Positions 11,501-22,644 of a stretch of 64,000 nucleotides of DNA are shown one piece after another (within the stretch, counting starts at the first letter, position 1; each line of letters begins with the position of its first letter). The DNA lies in assembly GCF_001659605.2 (NCBI RefSeq), contig NC_035162.2:31314153-31378152 (forward strand), read 5' to 3'. The DNA comes from Manihot esculenta. Lineage: Eukaryota; Streptophyta; Magnoliopsida; Malpighiales; Euphorbiaceae. The notes below the pieces were generated by a model. The model ran no database searches. It was not told the origin of the DNA and saw only the letters and a list, made by a program, of their open reading frames with translations. Made by a program: the position numbers and the translations under genes.

Positions 11501-12257
11501 GACATCCCCTCCGGAGCAACCTACGAGCCTGTAGGGCTGATATCAGACCTCTAGGCGTGCCCCTCCTGTCTCCTCTGAAGACAAACTCAGATCCATCCTC
11601 ATCTCTGAACTTAACTACCTTGTCTCTGCAGTCCAAGGTAGCACCATATGCAGATAGCCAATCCATCCCTAGAATGACGTCAAAATCTGTCACCTCTAGA
11701 ACCACAAGGTCAGCTGGAAGGCATCTACCATCTATAAACACTGGACTATGTCGACAGACTGTCTCTGCCAACGATGGATCACACTTAGGGCCACTAACCC
11801 ATAGGGGACACTCTAACCCAGACGTCATCAAACCCACTCTCTCTATGGCTCTGGGAGCAACAAAGGAATGCGAAGCACCAGGGTCTAACAAAGCATACAC
11901 CTCAGAACACCCAATGAGGAGATTACCTGACACCACGGTGTTAGAAGTGTTTGCCTCCTGCTGTGTCATCGTGAAAATCCGCGCCGGAGCTGACGGACCT
12001 CCACCTCGGGGACCCGCAGATGAAGAGGCTGACCCTCTCCCTCTGCCTCTGCCCTGCGTCATACCTGACACTGGTGGCTGTGGCATGCTAGCTGGAGCTG
12101 TCTGCTGGGATGGTGCCGTGAAAGATGCCTGAGGGCACTCACGAGCCATGTGTCCCTCCTGGCCGCACCTGTAACATCCTGGAATCCCCAAACGACAAAC
12201 TCCTCTGTGCGCCTTACCGCACCGACCACACACTGGAACCTCTGAGCCTGAACTCAT
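8541..12257 (-). CDS. Tekay-1 pol polyprotein (gag mostly deleted)
   Basis: 1,238 codons, uninterrupted. In order: two zinc knuckles (C10/C13/H17/C21 and the classic C28/C31/H36/C41), aspartic protease with DPGASHSF near residue 125, reverse transcriptase with FIDD near 460, RNase H with the TVFCDAS (about 607) and FTDHKSL (about 672) Asp residues present, integrase with an HHCC finger (HPGATK...CEICQ, about 830) and D,D35E (DFVVGLP, SDRGPQF, QSER), and a chromodomain-like tail ending [14 protein letters not shown] before QQYPHLF. That order and the tail fit the Tekay/Del clade. The Met at 12257 is only the first one left after the deletion; the frame continues a few codons upstream (LGLGSG) before meeting LTR sequence, so the true gag start is gone. 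Enzymatic motifs look intact; expression is doubtful without leader or gag. Confidence 0.93.
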   Translation of the reverse strand: MSSGSEVPVCGRCGKAHRGVCRLGIPGCYRCGQEGHMARECPQASFTAPSQQTAPASMPQPPVSGMTQGRGRGRGSASSSAGPRGGGPSAPARIFTMTQQEANTSNTVVSGNLLIGCSEVYALLDPGASHSFVAPRAIERVGLMTSGLECPLWVSGPKCDPSLAETVCRHSPVFIDGRCLPADLVVLEVTDFDVILGMDWLSAYGATLDCRDKVVKFRDEDGSEFVFRGDRRGTPRGLISALQARRLLRRGCQGYLAHVRELDSQVRDPSSVPVVREFPDVFPDELPGLPPDREIEFEIELVPGTRPISIPPYRMAPAELKELKEQLQELVDKGFIRSSTSPWGAPVLFVRKKDGSLRLCIDYRQLNKVTTKNKYPLPRIDDLFDQLAGAGCFSKIDLRSGYHQLRIREEDVPKTAFRTRYGHYEFLVMPFGLTNAPAAFMDLMNRVFREYLDHFVIVFIDDILVYSRNAEEHAHHLRIVLQTLREHGLYAKFSKCEFWLRSISFLGHVVSDQGIAVDPKKIEAVANWPRPTTVTEVKSFLGLAGYYRRFVQDFSKIAAPMTRLTRKNQRFTWSDQCEESFEELKRRLTSAPVLALPTSDEDFTVFCDASRVGLGCVLMQNDRVIAYASRQLKKHELNYPTHDLEMAAVIFALKMWRHYLYGVKCEIFTDHKSLQHILSQRELNLRQRRWVELLSDYDCRIQYHPGKANVVADALSRKSLGSLSHITAERRPVVKDFYRLVEEGLQLELTGTGALIAQMKVTPVFLEQVAQKQHEDPVLVKIARTVRSGKSEEFRFDDQGILRYGHRLCVPDDISLKGDIMREAHNARYSIHPGATKMYQDLKRVYWWPAMKREVAQFVSACEICQRVKLEHQKPAGMLNPLPIPEWKWENIAMDFVVGLPATSNRLDSIWVIVDRLTKSAHFIPVRSGYSVDKLAQVYLEEVVRLHGAPISIVSDRGPQFTSRFWRSLQEAMGTRLDFSTAFHPQTDGQSERTIQTIEDMLRMCVLDFGGSWRQHLPLVEFAYNNSHHASIGMAPYEALYGRKCRSPVCWEEVGERSLAGPELVEITNRVVPIIRERLKTAVSRQKSYADVRRKHIEFEEGDLVLLKVSPMKGVVRFGRKGKLAPRYIGPFEILQKVGNVSYKLDLPMSMERIHPVFHVSMLRKFVSDPSKVLSEPDVEILGDLTYVEQPVRIIDTQIRKLRNKEIPMVKVLWNHHNIEECTWETRESMLQQYPHLF

Positions 12258-12271
12258 ACCACTGCCTAATC

Positions 12272-13312
12272 CCAGAGACGAAACTCATGCATGTTCGGCG
12301 GCATCTTCGGCGGCCGAAAGCCTCGTCCAGAGACGAAACTCATGCACTTTCGGCGGCCGAACTCCCTCTTTCGGCGGCCGAAAGTCTCTTTCTCACCCAA
12401 AAGCCTAGCTTTCGGGGGCAAGGTTTGGCAGCCGAAACTGCCTCCACAAGGGGTTCGGCGGCCGAACCTTGCTTCGGCGGCCGAACCTGGATTCTCCAGA
12501 AAGGCAGAATCCGAGCACAACTTATGCTCTCAGCCTCCAAAATCCTATCAAACACCCATAACATGCATACCAACACTTCTCAACTCACAAAGAACATAAC
12601 TCATGCATATAGAGGCCTAAAAACTAGCTCAAGCCTCAAAACAACAACAAAACTCATAGAAACTCATATGATCAACATATGCTCAAACTCATGCTTATAC
12701 CCCAAAACATGCCATAAAACTCTTTAAAACTCTTAAAACTTGCTTGAAACATAAGGGGAGGTGAGGATCCATGCTTACCTCTTGAAGAACTAGAGGATTG
12801 ATGATCCAAGCTTGGAGATGGGGAAAAACTCAATCAAAATCTCCAAGTGCTCAACTTTGCTTCCTTTTGCTCAAAACTCTAAAACAAAGCTCAAATCAAG
12901 TTAAAACATGCAAGCTTTGAGGAAAACATGAGAAATCACACCAAGGAGAGCTTGAACCTACCTTTGACCCAAAAACAGAGTGTTTAACACTCAAGTCTCG
13001 GGCAAAGGGGCTTTTGTAGTGGCCAACCGACTCTTCCTTCGGCGGCCTAACGTGCATGCGAAACCATGCAACTTTCGGCGGCCGAACTTCACCTTCGGCG
13101 GCCGAACCTGGCTTTTGTCCCCTTGGCCTTTTCATTTCCAAACTCAATTTGCTTAACTCAAAACATGTAAACATGATAAAACCACTTAAAAACATCTTAA
13201 AAACCTTTCTTATACCCTTAGGGCAAGCTCCGACATCCTCGAATCCCGACTTCCAACGGAAAATCCGCCGGAACGTAGGAATTCCGATACCGGGGTCTAG
13301 CCGGGTATTACA
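12272..13312 (-). repeat. Tekay-1 5' LTR, truncated
   Basis: Matches 7393-8433 base for base as far as I can read (1,041 bp, no indels). It retains U3 and the beginning of R/U5 but lacks the last about 1.23 kb of the LTR. The join to internal sequence has CCAGA (12272-12276) shared by both partners. The TATA position (13012-13018) also reads TACAAAA on the minus strand. Confidence 0.92.
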
Positions 13313-13929
13313 TCAGCTTCTTACAAGATAATAAATTATAAAAAATAAGGCTCATTAATATCATGACACGTGTGAAATTCAGAATGATTTATGAATTTTT
13401 CTATTTGATTCGATCGAACAGTAAAAAATTCAATTTATGGAGTACAAAGATTAGGCTTCCAACACTCTTGATTTTATCAAAATCCACAGATAGACAAGTC
13501 TCTTCAAAACTCGTATCACAAACGGAAATTATATATGGAGACTATTTATCTTAATGACTGAGTGGACGCTACCTCGATACAAACTGGGTGAGCCGAGCAC
13601 GACCTAATGAGACTGGGATAGAATATCAACCTTCTACGTACTGTTTGTCTCCTTGGTAGAGCATCTGAATCATAAATGCATGTGCGGTAAAATAGACTGA
13701 CATGACATACATGATTGACAGGGTATAGGCTAACTGGTTTCACATTTATTACCTGACTGTCAGCCATTAATGAGCTTCCTGACACACCTGCCACAGAATG
13801 CCCCCATCCAATCTGATGAGACGTGATTCAGAGAACACCAAGACGATCATGGTATAAATACCCTTGAACCAACCATAATAGGGGGAAGGGGAGTTGAACT
13901 CCTCCTGAATAGCTCCTTGGCCTAGCTGA
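13313..13929. other. Unassigned sequence with an LTR-like promoter
   Basis: 13313-13317 is the right target duplication of Tekay-1. The rest has no coding frame of note. On the plus strand GGTATAAATACCC near 13850 looks like a TATA box, and a purine-rich tract (AGGGGGAAGGGG) follows near 13880. It could be the end of a degraded LTR belonging with the tandem array that follows, but I found no partner LTR. Confidence 0.35.
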
Positions 13930-14850
13930 GAACTCGGAAGGCAGCAAAGAGACAAAGGTGCTCGGACGAAGACCTAGGGCTAAGAGCCCAAAAGATAATA
14001 AGGAGAAAAGTGCTCGAATGGGTAACTAGGGTTGAGAGCACAGAAGACAACAAAGAGCCAAAATTGTTCGGATGAAGATCCAGGGCTAAGAGCCCAGAAG
14101 ACCATAAGGAGTCTAAGAGCTCCAATAAAAAACCAGGGCTAAAGAGCCTGGTAAAAGCTAAAATGCTCGAAAAAATAATCAGGGCTAAAGGTAAGGAGTA
14201 GAAACGATCATAAAAAATACTTAGGGCTAAGAGCCTAAAAAACGACAAGAAGCAAAAGTGCTCGACCGAGACCCAGGGCTAAAAGCTCGGAAAACGACAA
14301 GAGCAAAAGTGCTCGGATGAATACTAAGGGCCAACAAAGACTAGAAGAATACAGAGAGCTAAAGAGCTCAGAAGGAGAATCAAGGCTAAAGATCCTGGAA
14401 TAATACAGAATGCCTAAGAGTTCGGATGAAGAATCAGGGCTAAAGAGTTCGAAAGAATATAGATAGCCGAAGAGCTCGAAAGGAGAATCAGGACTAAAGA
14501 GTCTAGAAGATCACAAGGAGTCTAAGAGCTTGGACGAAGGATCAGGGCTCAAGAGCCCAAAAGAATACAGAGAACCAAAGAGCTCGGACGAAGAATCAGG
14601 ACTAAAGAGTACGAAAAAATAATCAGGGTTAAATGAGCCCGATAAAGAGCTAAAATGCACATAAAAAATTAGGGCTAAAGAGCCTAGTAAAAAGCTAAAG
14701 TGCTCGTAAAGAATAATAATAAGGGTAAAAGAGCTCGGTAAAGAGTTGAAACGCTCATGAAAAATTCTCAGGGCTAAAGAACCATAAAGATGATAAAAGA
14801 GCTAACAACTCAAAAAAATAATTCAGGTCTTGAAAATCCTAGAAAGTCCT
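13930..14850. repeat. Tandem array, units of about 50-55 bp with a hairpin core
   Basis: About 16-18 degenerate units, each built around GTGCTCGGACGAAGA, then CAGGGCTAAGAGCCC, then an A/G-rich spacer. The core contains the inverted repeat GGGCT...AGCCC, so each intact unit can fold a small hairpin. Units decay towards the right end. Arrays like this are known in untranslated parts of Tat/Ogre-lineage retrotransposons; whether this one belongs to the PF04195 pseudogene next door is inference. Confidence 0.75.
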
Positions 14851-15297
14851 TTCTAAAAGAAGTACAAATTAATAACATGAAAAGAAAAAGTGAAGTATAA
14901 TCACAACCCTTCAAAAATTTTAAAATACAAATAAAAGATTTCACACAACAACTTGCGATACTTTTTGTTATGATTTTTATCAAATAGTTTGTCTGTTACT
15001 CTTTTTGTTTACATGAATCTTAAAATATCGGCATCTCGACACGCCATTAGGGTTAAAATAAGTTATAAATGATATGCCAACCTAATGAGACATTATGATC
15101 TCATATAAATGACAGGGTTGGGTGTGCTCAATAAGAAACCAAAGTTCAACAGAAGGGCGAAAAATAAACATTAACATTGAATAGCAATCTAGAAACAAAA
15201 GCAATTTCATTAATAAAAAGATATGTGTTACAAAAAACTAAAAACTATATACTAACAAGCACAGGAACAAGCCTGCTATATATTTACAAATAAAAAA
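14851..15297. other. AT-rich spacer
   Basis: Sequence between the tandem array and the 3' end of the PF04195 pseudogene; on the minus strand it would be 3' UTR. No gene, repeat or signal recognised. Confidence 0.4.
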
Positions 15298-17243
15298 TTA
15301 CTCTTGAACTTCCTCAGAGGAAGCAAGTTCACCAGCTAGGTCAGGTTCAATCTCGAAGATGGCAAGAGTAGCACGAGCAGCCTCAACAGTGGGGTCTGCA
15401 ATAATAACATCTCTCGAGAGAGAAGCTTAGGCATCTATGGCCTCTAGAGCCGTGGGATTGATAATCATCTGACCAGTTAGATCACTATCTTTCTCTCGAG
15501 CACCTGGAGAAAAGGAGACGGGAATCTTGGACATGGAGGTCCTCGAGGTAGGAGTCTTAGTGGGCTTCTCAATTGGCAAGTCATTAGGGCCATACTGTAC
15601 GTCCTCACCATTGGAATCGCACTCAGCCAATTGAAGAGCACTAAGAGGCTTATTTAGCTCACCATGATCAGCCTTTAGCCCTAAATTATAGCCGCTAGCA
15701 TAAAAACGCATGGCAGAGTTGAGAATCTTGGACTTATGCTCATCAGACTGTAGGTATTTTTGATACATGGTCCTGACGATGCCTTCAGTTTTCTTACGCA
15801 TATCCACTATAGCTACCTCATACTCTTTAGAACGAGCAGAGAGCTCGATCACCTCCAACTTATACTAATTCTTTATAGTCTCACTAGAGCAAGCATCCTT
15901 CCGAGACTTTTCAAAGTGATGATGAGCCTGCTTCAAATCTTCAACTATCTTCACAAGCTCACCCTCAAGATGGGTAGTTCGCGAGAGTAAGCCTTTAATT
16001 TTCAGCTCCATATCAGTTTGAACTTAGGACACCCGAGCTGTTGCCTCAGACCGTTGTTTGGCCTATTAGCTCTCCAAATAAGCAGCTTGGTCATTCTGAA
16101 GGCGGCTCTGCTTGAGTAACTCATTCAATCTCTTCACCTCAGCCTCATATTCCCCTTTTAACAAGGTGGCAACACGAGCAGCCTCTTTTTGTCTAACCCT
16201 CTCAACCTTAGCACGAACAACCTCCCAAGCATCCCTTATCTTCTCTTCCAACTCGATAAGGGCACTGAGGACCTGCGAACACAAACAAACAATTAGCACG
16301 ATAATGAAAGCAAAAGCCAAAAGCTCACCAAAGGAAGCACGTCTTCCTCCCGATGAGGGTTAGGTCTTAGTGCCTCGTGAACGACCTCCATGGTCTTTTG
16401 ACGAGTGAACTGCTAAACTGCTTGCTTGATAAAATCTCTAGACAAAGTAAAATTCCTAAGCACTAAAATCTCTTCCATCGGAATGACAGAAGCTGTAAGA
16501 CTACAAAAATAAGCTTTAATCAAGAAAAAGAGAATTAGAAACACAAAAATTAAAGCAATAAGTACCAGCAGTACAACAATCACTTCTAGAAGGGAGCTTA
16601 AGACATTTGAAAACATCATATTTGAAGGAAAGAGAGGCAAGCTGAGCAAAGTAGAGTTGCTCCCACTTTGACAAATAAGGAAAAGCATTACAAGAGGGAT
16701 CAACTTTTGTCCAAGCAGTATCAATACTCCACTCCTGCTCTCCCCTTAAATGGACGATGGTGAAACTCTCTATTTATGACTGACAAAAAGAGATGAACCC
16801 ATCTGACCATTGAAATTCCAAAACTCGTTATTTGATTTGGTGATACTAAAGAAAGACCTAAAAAGGCTAACAGATGGCCTAAAGCCTTAGCCTCAACATA
16901 TTGCCTCAAAAGCTCTCATGAACAAGATAGAATTAAGAGTTAGCATCCTAGAAGAAGCCCCATAAAACCTAAAATCCCTAATGAAAAAGCGAGAAAGAGG
17001 AAAAGGTAGCTCGTAATCAAACTGTTTCAGAAAGAAAACTAACTTCTTCCCATTCTGAGCATCCTCAATACCAACAGAAGGAGAAGGAGAAGAAGAAAAG
17101 AATGTGATCCACTCGATAGAATGAGGAGCTTGAATATAATAAGAAGGGGCAGATAAAAGCTCCTTAGGAATAGCTCGACAGAGGTTACTAGAAATAACAT
17201 TAGAAGGGAGCCTTTCGACTAGAGAAAACTCAATAGGAACCAT
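15298..17243 (-). pseudogene. PF04195 'putative gypsy type transposon' gene, broken
   Basis: The start is ATGGTTCC in a good context (ACCATGG, 17243). The N-terminal part reads FPLSRFFIRDFRFYGASS...LNSILFMRAFEAIC and continues in the same frame after two stops as FRPSVSLFRSFFSITKS, which fits the PF04195 domain. Two short introns are likely: about 16565-16501 (GTACTT...TTGTAG) and about 16328-16273 (GTGAGC...CGCAG). The last exon encodes a long Glu/Lys/Arg-rich coiled coil and ends near 15298. Several in-frame stops (for example after FEAIC, QAAYLES and ETIKN) and a frame change near 16750 make it non-functional. Such ORFs are carried by plant retrotransposons of the Tat/Ogre type, sometimes antisense to gag-pol, and also stand alone; its function is unknown. 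Confidence 0.65.
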
Positions 17244-17369
17244 GGTGGAAAGAGACGTACTTGTAGCAAAGAATCACTGTAAAGAAAAGAAAATGAAAGA
17301 AGAAGAGAGTTAAAAGCAGAAAGACAAAGTTCAAAATACCAAAATATACTAAAGCGTTTAGGAGAAGGT

Positions 17370-17376
17370 TTTTATA
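17370..17376 (-). promoter_or_regulatory. TATA box of the PF04195 pseudogene
   Basis: TATAAAA on the minus strand, 127 bp upstream of the ATG at 17243, followed by a pyrimidine-rich leader. It suggests this reading frame had its own promoter instead of relying on an LTR nearby. Confidence 0.5.
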
Positions 17377-18524
17377 GGTCGAAGAATTCAAAATTCAAAA
17401 TCCCCAAAAGATCACGGGTGGTGATTCATATTTTACAGACTCCTTTTTCAAGATCGAATATGGAGGAACTCATATAAAATTTCAAAAACATTTAATTCTC
17501 ATCGAATCAAATCATTGTCCAAATATTTGCATTTGGTGATCACTGGATTTTATTTCATCAAAACTAAAATGCCTTATGATACTATACACAGAATGGTTTA
17601 TCAATTAATAAAATGTTTAGGAGATAAATCACACTAATTCGATCTCATTTAGCAATAAAAAAAAATTAATTTTACTATTAAAAATTTAAATTTCAATTGA
17701 AATTTAATTAATAAATTTTTTTCAATAATCTAAAAATAGAAACATTACTGTCAAGTATGAAAACTTTTATAAAATTAATCAATCCATCCTCATTTTAAAA
17801 TCATTTAATTAAATTTTTTTATATATTTTATAGAATTCAACTCTTTAATCTTAAAAAACTATTAATTATGTAAAATTATTTATAATATTTAGTTTATATA
17901 ATTTTAAATATAAATATTATTTATTCTATTTAATTTTAAATATTTATATTTTTTAATTCTTCATACTGAAATTAAAATAACTTGGTTAATAATTTTTTTT
18001 AAAAAAAATTAAAAAGTTTTATTTCAAAAAAAAAAATTAAAAAGTTTAACAATTTAATTAAGTAATTTTGAATAAAAATAAATTAATAAATTTTTTAAAA
18101 TCTACCTTCCGGATCCATGGATTAATTAATTAATTGTTTAGATGCTGGATAAATTAAAAATATGGGTAGTACGGGGATCCCTAAGAACTTAGCCTCGAGC
18201 CTTGTGCGAAGCTGGGCAGGACAAAAAGGATCGCAGCACTGGAGTTCACGGGTTCAGTAGCCATTTTCCGCAGGAGAATTCGGCCAATCTCTCTATACTG
18301 GAGACATCCACCCATTTTCTTCGTTGACCAGACGTGACAGTCCGGTCGGATTGCTCTAAAATTTTCTTTTATTAAAAAACACATGGATAATTTATTTTTA
18401 AAATTAAATTAACTTTATTCAATGTATATTACATATTTTTATACTCGTAATTTTATTATAATAATTTAAATTATTATGAATAATATTAATTATTTTATTT
18501 TTTAAAATTATATTTATATATAAT
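17377..18524. other. AT-rich DNA with a GC-richer island
   Basis: Mostly AT-rich with no gene. From about 18165 to 18365 the composition changes sharply to balanced GC. A minus-strand frame of 67 codons (18384-18181) crosses this island, but I do not recognise it. Possible origins are an organelle-DNA insertion, an exon fragment or a transposon scrap. 18520-18524 (ATAAT) is the target duplication of the Tat element. Confidence 0.4.
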
Positions 18525-19052
18525 TGATATGGTCAAAATAAAACAGTGATGTGATTGGACAGTTTTGTAAGAAAGAGAATGTGAAGTAGTTGATAACAGT
18601 CACTCCGATTTTCAAGTCAGTAAACTGAAGAATAAGTCGAATATAAAGAATTACTTTAGAACTCAAGAGTAATTGTATAAGAATTACGTATATTGATTTC
18701 TGTGATAATTAGTTTTTATTCTGTAAGGAGATAGAGTTAATTATTATATTTTTTAGAAATTCAGTGGAATCATCGGCTAATTGACAGAAAATTTCACTGG
18801 TTAATTGATCGGGAATCTCGTATTTACAAGCGTAACGGGTATCTGCTGGATTGTTTCCTAATAATGGTAACTTTATGTGATGACTCGACTTATTAGGAGA
18901 GAGCGAGTCTTTATGAATAATCGGATACTATGGTATCCGGGTCTTCCTTTCTATGGGTGAGACCGAGTATCAGCTTATCAGACCTTTGCCACATAGCCCT
19001 GTTTTATCGTGACAATTCATGGTTTACTTTGGGCGATTGTTGTGTAATATCA
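18525..19052 (-). repeat. Tat element 3' LTR
   Basis: 528 bp. Matches the split right-hand LTR throughout, for example GTAAGAAAGAGAATGTG, AAGTCAGTAAACTGAAGAATA and GGTAACTTTATGTG in both. On the minus strand it begins TGATATTACACAAC. Confidence 0.88.
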
Positions 19053-19067
19053 AAGGTCCCCCGTTGG
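19053..19067 (-). other. Tat element polypurine tract
   Basis: On the minus strand CCAACGGGGGACCTT directly precedes the 3' LTR start TGATATTA, the expected place and composition for the second-strand primer. Confidence 0.7.
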
Positions 19068-19309
19068 TTTTTTATTCTTCAAATTCGAAGGTGACAGTTA
19101 TCTTTACAATTTGGGGTATGTATCCTGTTTAGATTAGTCTTCCCTGCTCGTGTCATTTTGCCTATTCCTGTCCATAAATGACGATTGCCCTATTTTTAAT
19201 GAGGAATCTTTCAATCTGTCATTATTTTTGTTAAGTGCTTATATACTCGATACTCGACCATAATCCTTGTCTGACCATGGCTAAATAATAATTTCTAAAA
19301 AATTGCTAT

Positions 19310-20640
19310 GGGGTTAACACCTGGGCAAAAGAGAACTTGGCTATCATTGCCTTTGCAAGAAAGTGACTGAAACAGACTTGCTAACTGGACTTATCACCCG
19401 GTCCCTAGCCTAACTAGTGGCCATAAAATAACTTTGGGAAATGCATAGAATGGGATTAACATATGGATATGTAGTCTGGCGATTATCCGTCTTGTGGCGC
19501 TTTTGACCGAAATTTTTCTTAGTCTTTTGCAACTAATCACCCTGTTCACGTAGTCTGACGGATACCCGTCTTGTGGCTTGGGCATGTAATGCCTTAGAAG
19601 CTTTTTGTGAAACGAGACTAATACCAAGTCTCATAGCCTGGTTAACACTCGCCTTATGCCTGGGCATGTAATGCCTTAGAAGCATTTTGCGAAACGGGAC
19701 TAACAGCATGTCTCATGGCCTGGCTAACACTTGCCTTATTGCCTTTAGAAACTTTTTGTGAAGTGGAATTAACACATGGTCTCGTGCTTGACGTATTCAT
19801 GCCTTATGGCCTTGAAGCATTTGTTTGTCGTAACTAACACCCATATTATGTGCTTGGCGGATTCTCTCCTTATGCCCTTAAAACTTTTGTCTATTGGAAC
19901 TAACACCCGGTCATGTGCCTGGCAGATTCTCACCTTATGGCCTTAGCATAAGATGCCTTAGTTTACGAAACTAATACTCGAATTATGGCTTGATGGATTT
20001 CTACCTTGTGACTTGGCATGTAATGCCTTAGAAACTTTTTGCACAACGGGATTAACACTTGGTCTCATAGCATGGCTAATACTCACCTCGTGGCCTGGGC
20101 ATGTAATGCCTTAGAAACTTTTCGTGAAAAGGGACTAACACCCGGTCTCGTGGCTTGGCTAACACTTACCTTATTGCCTTTAAAAACTTTTTGTGAAGCG
20201 GGACTAACACTTGGTCATGTCCTTGGCGAATTCTCACCTTGTGGTCTTGAAACTTTTATTTATCGAGACTAACATCCGGATTATGTGCCTGGCAGATTTC
20301 TGCCTTGAAACTTTTATTTATTGGGACTAACACTCGGTCATGTGCCTAGCGGATTCCCGCCTTGTGACCTTGGCATGAAATACCTTAGTTTATGGGACTA
20401 ACACTCGGATTATGGCCTGATAGATTTTCCACCTTGTGACCTGACATAAGATGCATTGTTTAGTGGGACTAATATCCAGATTATGGCCTGATGGATTTTC
20501 ACCTTGTGGCATGGCATAAGATAACTTATTTAGTGGGACTAACACTCGGATTATGTCCTAATGGATTCCCATCATATGGCCTGGCATAAGGTGCCTTGTT
20601 TAGTGGGACTAACACCAAGTCTATGACTTAATGGATTCTC
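19310..20640 (-). repeat. Tandem array, about 70-bp units, in the Tat 3' untranslated region
   Basis: Roughly 18-19 degenerate units, each beginning on the plus strand with GGGACTAACAC(C/T)CGG and containing TTGTGGCCTGGCATAAG-like and GGATTCTCACCTT-like blocks. It lies between the truncated pol and the 3' LTR. Tandem repeats in this position are described for Tat/Ogre elements and can seed satellite DNA. The array replaces the expected remainder of the second RNase H and all of integrase. Confidence 0.8.
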
Positions 20641-22639
20641 GATTCTAGAACTCTCCGCTCTACAAGCCCCATCCACTCAAACCTTCCACTCTTCAATGGT
20701 TCATTCAGGAAATTTTGAAGGCTCTAATGGCAGGGTCATTTTTGTAATAAAATTGGCTACTACTTGGGCTTTTATGGCCTTTCTTATGACACACCTGATA
20801 TCAAAGTTGAAAGTATTATCGCTCATGTGGATAGTCGCCCTGATAGCTCTAGCCTATGTAAAACCTTTCGCAACAGATAATCTGTCTTGACTTCTATGGT
20901 GTGTAATTCGAAGTATGGATGTAATTTTGTAGCTAACACTAGGACTGCTAATGCCAATTTTTTGAGAGGATAGTACAGTTCTGTCCCTTTCAAGACTTGG
21001 CTGGTATAATAGACTAGGGTTTGCTTCCCTTTGTCCTCATGAACGAGTACTGAGCTTACTGTTTCCTACGTCACAGACAAGTATAGAAATAAAACCTCGC
21101 CTTCGATCGGCGAGCTTAGCAAAAAGGGAGATGATAAAAAGATTTTTAAACTTTCAAATGCTTGTTTGCATTCTTCCCCCAAATAAACTTGTTTTTGCAT
21201 TTGAAGGCTTTAAGGAATGGAAGTCACCTTCTGGCTGAGCATTATATAAACTGGCTAAGAGCTGTGACCCGCACATTCAACTTCTATATTTTATTAACGG
21301 TTTTGAGTGCTTCCATATTTTGGATGGCATCAATTTTTTCAGGATTTGCTTCTATGCCTCTTTCTATAACTGGATACCCCCAAACTTTTCAGCTTTCACT
21401 CCAAAGGTACACTTTTCAAGGTTTAGTTTCATACCTACCTTATCCAGTACATAAAAAATGTTCGGATATTATCTAGATGATCTTCTAAGGATCGGCTCTT
21501 TACCACCATATCATCCACGTACACCTCGATGTTGACCCACCAAGTCTTTGAAGATTCCTAACATTAGCCTTTGGTAAGTCGGCCCTGTACTCTTTAGTCT
21601 GAATGGCATCACTTTATAGCATAATATTCCTACGTCGGTGATGAACAGAGTCTTTTCTGTATCTTCGGTATCCATCATGATCTGGTAGTAACTTGAAATG
21701 GCATCAAGAAAAGAAATCATTGCGTGACTAGAGGTCGAGTCTACTAACCTGTTGATAGATGGGAGTGGGTAATAATCCTTTGGATATGCTTTGTTCAGGT
21801 TGATAAAATCTACGCACATCCTACACTTTCCATTGGTCTTCTTTACCAATACTATATTGGCGAACCATGCAGCATACTGGACCTCCTTTATTAATCCTGC
21901 ACTTAACACCTTATTAACCTCATCCTTCATCACCTGTTGTCTCTCCAGAGCAAACTTAATTTTCTTTTGTTGTACCGGTTATATTATTTTATCGATAGAC
22001 AGGGGTGATAAGAATCGGGTCCACCCTGTCACATCTTGTGGAGACCAAACGAAAGTGATTACTCTATATCTAAGTAGTTCTGTTAAAAGATTTATTATTT
22101 TACTAGTTAATGCAGTACCAAACCATACCTTTCGATGCTTACCTAACTGAACCTCTTCTACTGGGTTTGCTGGCTCTGGTTTTATATGGGATTCAGGTTT
22201 GGGCCTCTTTTCTTCTCTATTTTTTCTAGCTAACTTTTAAAGTGTGCTGTCTCTTATCAATCTCTCAATCTCATCTTTCAACTGTCAACACTCTTTCATT
22301 ATATGTCCGTGGTTTTTGTGAAAACGATAGTACTTGATCTTGTCTTGCCTTTTGGCTCTCTCTGAATTGAGCTTAGGAGGCCATTTGAGTTCTTTTTTGT
22401 TCTTCTTGATCCATATTAGAATGCTTATACATGAGTCATTCAATGGAGTGTAATTCTTATACTTACTTTGGTCATCCCTCCTTCGAGAGACTGGGTAACT
22501 TTTATGATCTCCTTCATATCTTTGCTTTTTTGGCTTTTGATTTTGCTTTTGACTCGTCTTTTTGTCCTCTCTCAATGCTCAGACTCTGTCATCTAACCTG
22601 ATATACTTTTAAGCCTTTCCTATTAGCTATTGGTACATA
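20641..22639 (-). pseudogene. Tat gag 3' end, reverse transcriptase and dual RNase H remnant
   Basis: From the right: end of gag with a CCHC-like knuckle (KYYRFHKNHGHIMKEC, with Tyr in place of the first core Cys residue), a short linker, then directly the segment before reverse transcriptase (EEVQLG; FALERQQVMKDEVNKVL). The protease is absent, so a deletion removed it. Reverse transcriptase follows (VDFINLNKAYPKDYYPLPSI; VYVDDMVVKS), then RNase H (LVHEDKGKQTLVYYTSQVL; KLHPYFELHTIEVKTD), then the first lines of a second RNase H (EEWKV-VDGACR) before the tandem array starts. At least ten stops and some frame changes. The second RNase H start supports the Tat lineage. Confidence 0.82.
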
Positions 22640-22644
22640 GCAGC

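Larger units (their letters stand above)
6162..13312 (-). mobile_element. Tekay-1: Ty3/gypsy element, internally deleted
   Basis: A minus-strand Ty3/gypsy chromovirus-type element bounded by TGTAAC...TATTACA and an exact 5-bp target duplication TCAGC (6157-6161 and 13313-13317). The 3' LTR (left) is complete at 2,272 bp; the 5' LTR (right) keeps only its first 1,041 bp. Pol is one open frame, but the primer site, the leader and nearly all of gag upstream of the zinc knuckles are gone. By comparison with Tekay-2, about 2.8 kb was lost. The two LTR segments look identical over 1,041 bp, so the insertion is recent and the deletion more recent still. It cannot transpose alone because it lacks a primer-binding site and capsid. 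Confidence 0.92.

Noticed and set aside
8541..12257. Endogenous pararetrovirus (caulimovirus-like)
   Set aside because: Integrase, a chromodomain-like tail, paired LTRs and target duplications identify Ty3/gypsy elements; no movement protein is present.
13546..14248. Minus-strand frames of 62-108 codons
   Set aside because: They cross the tandem array and its flank; hydrophobic sequence comes from repeat translation, with no known domain.
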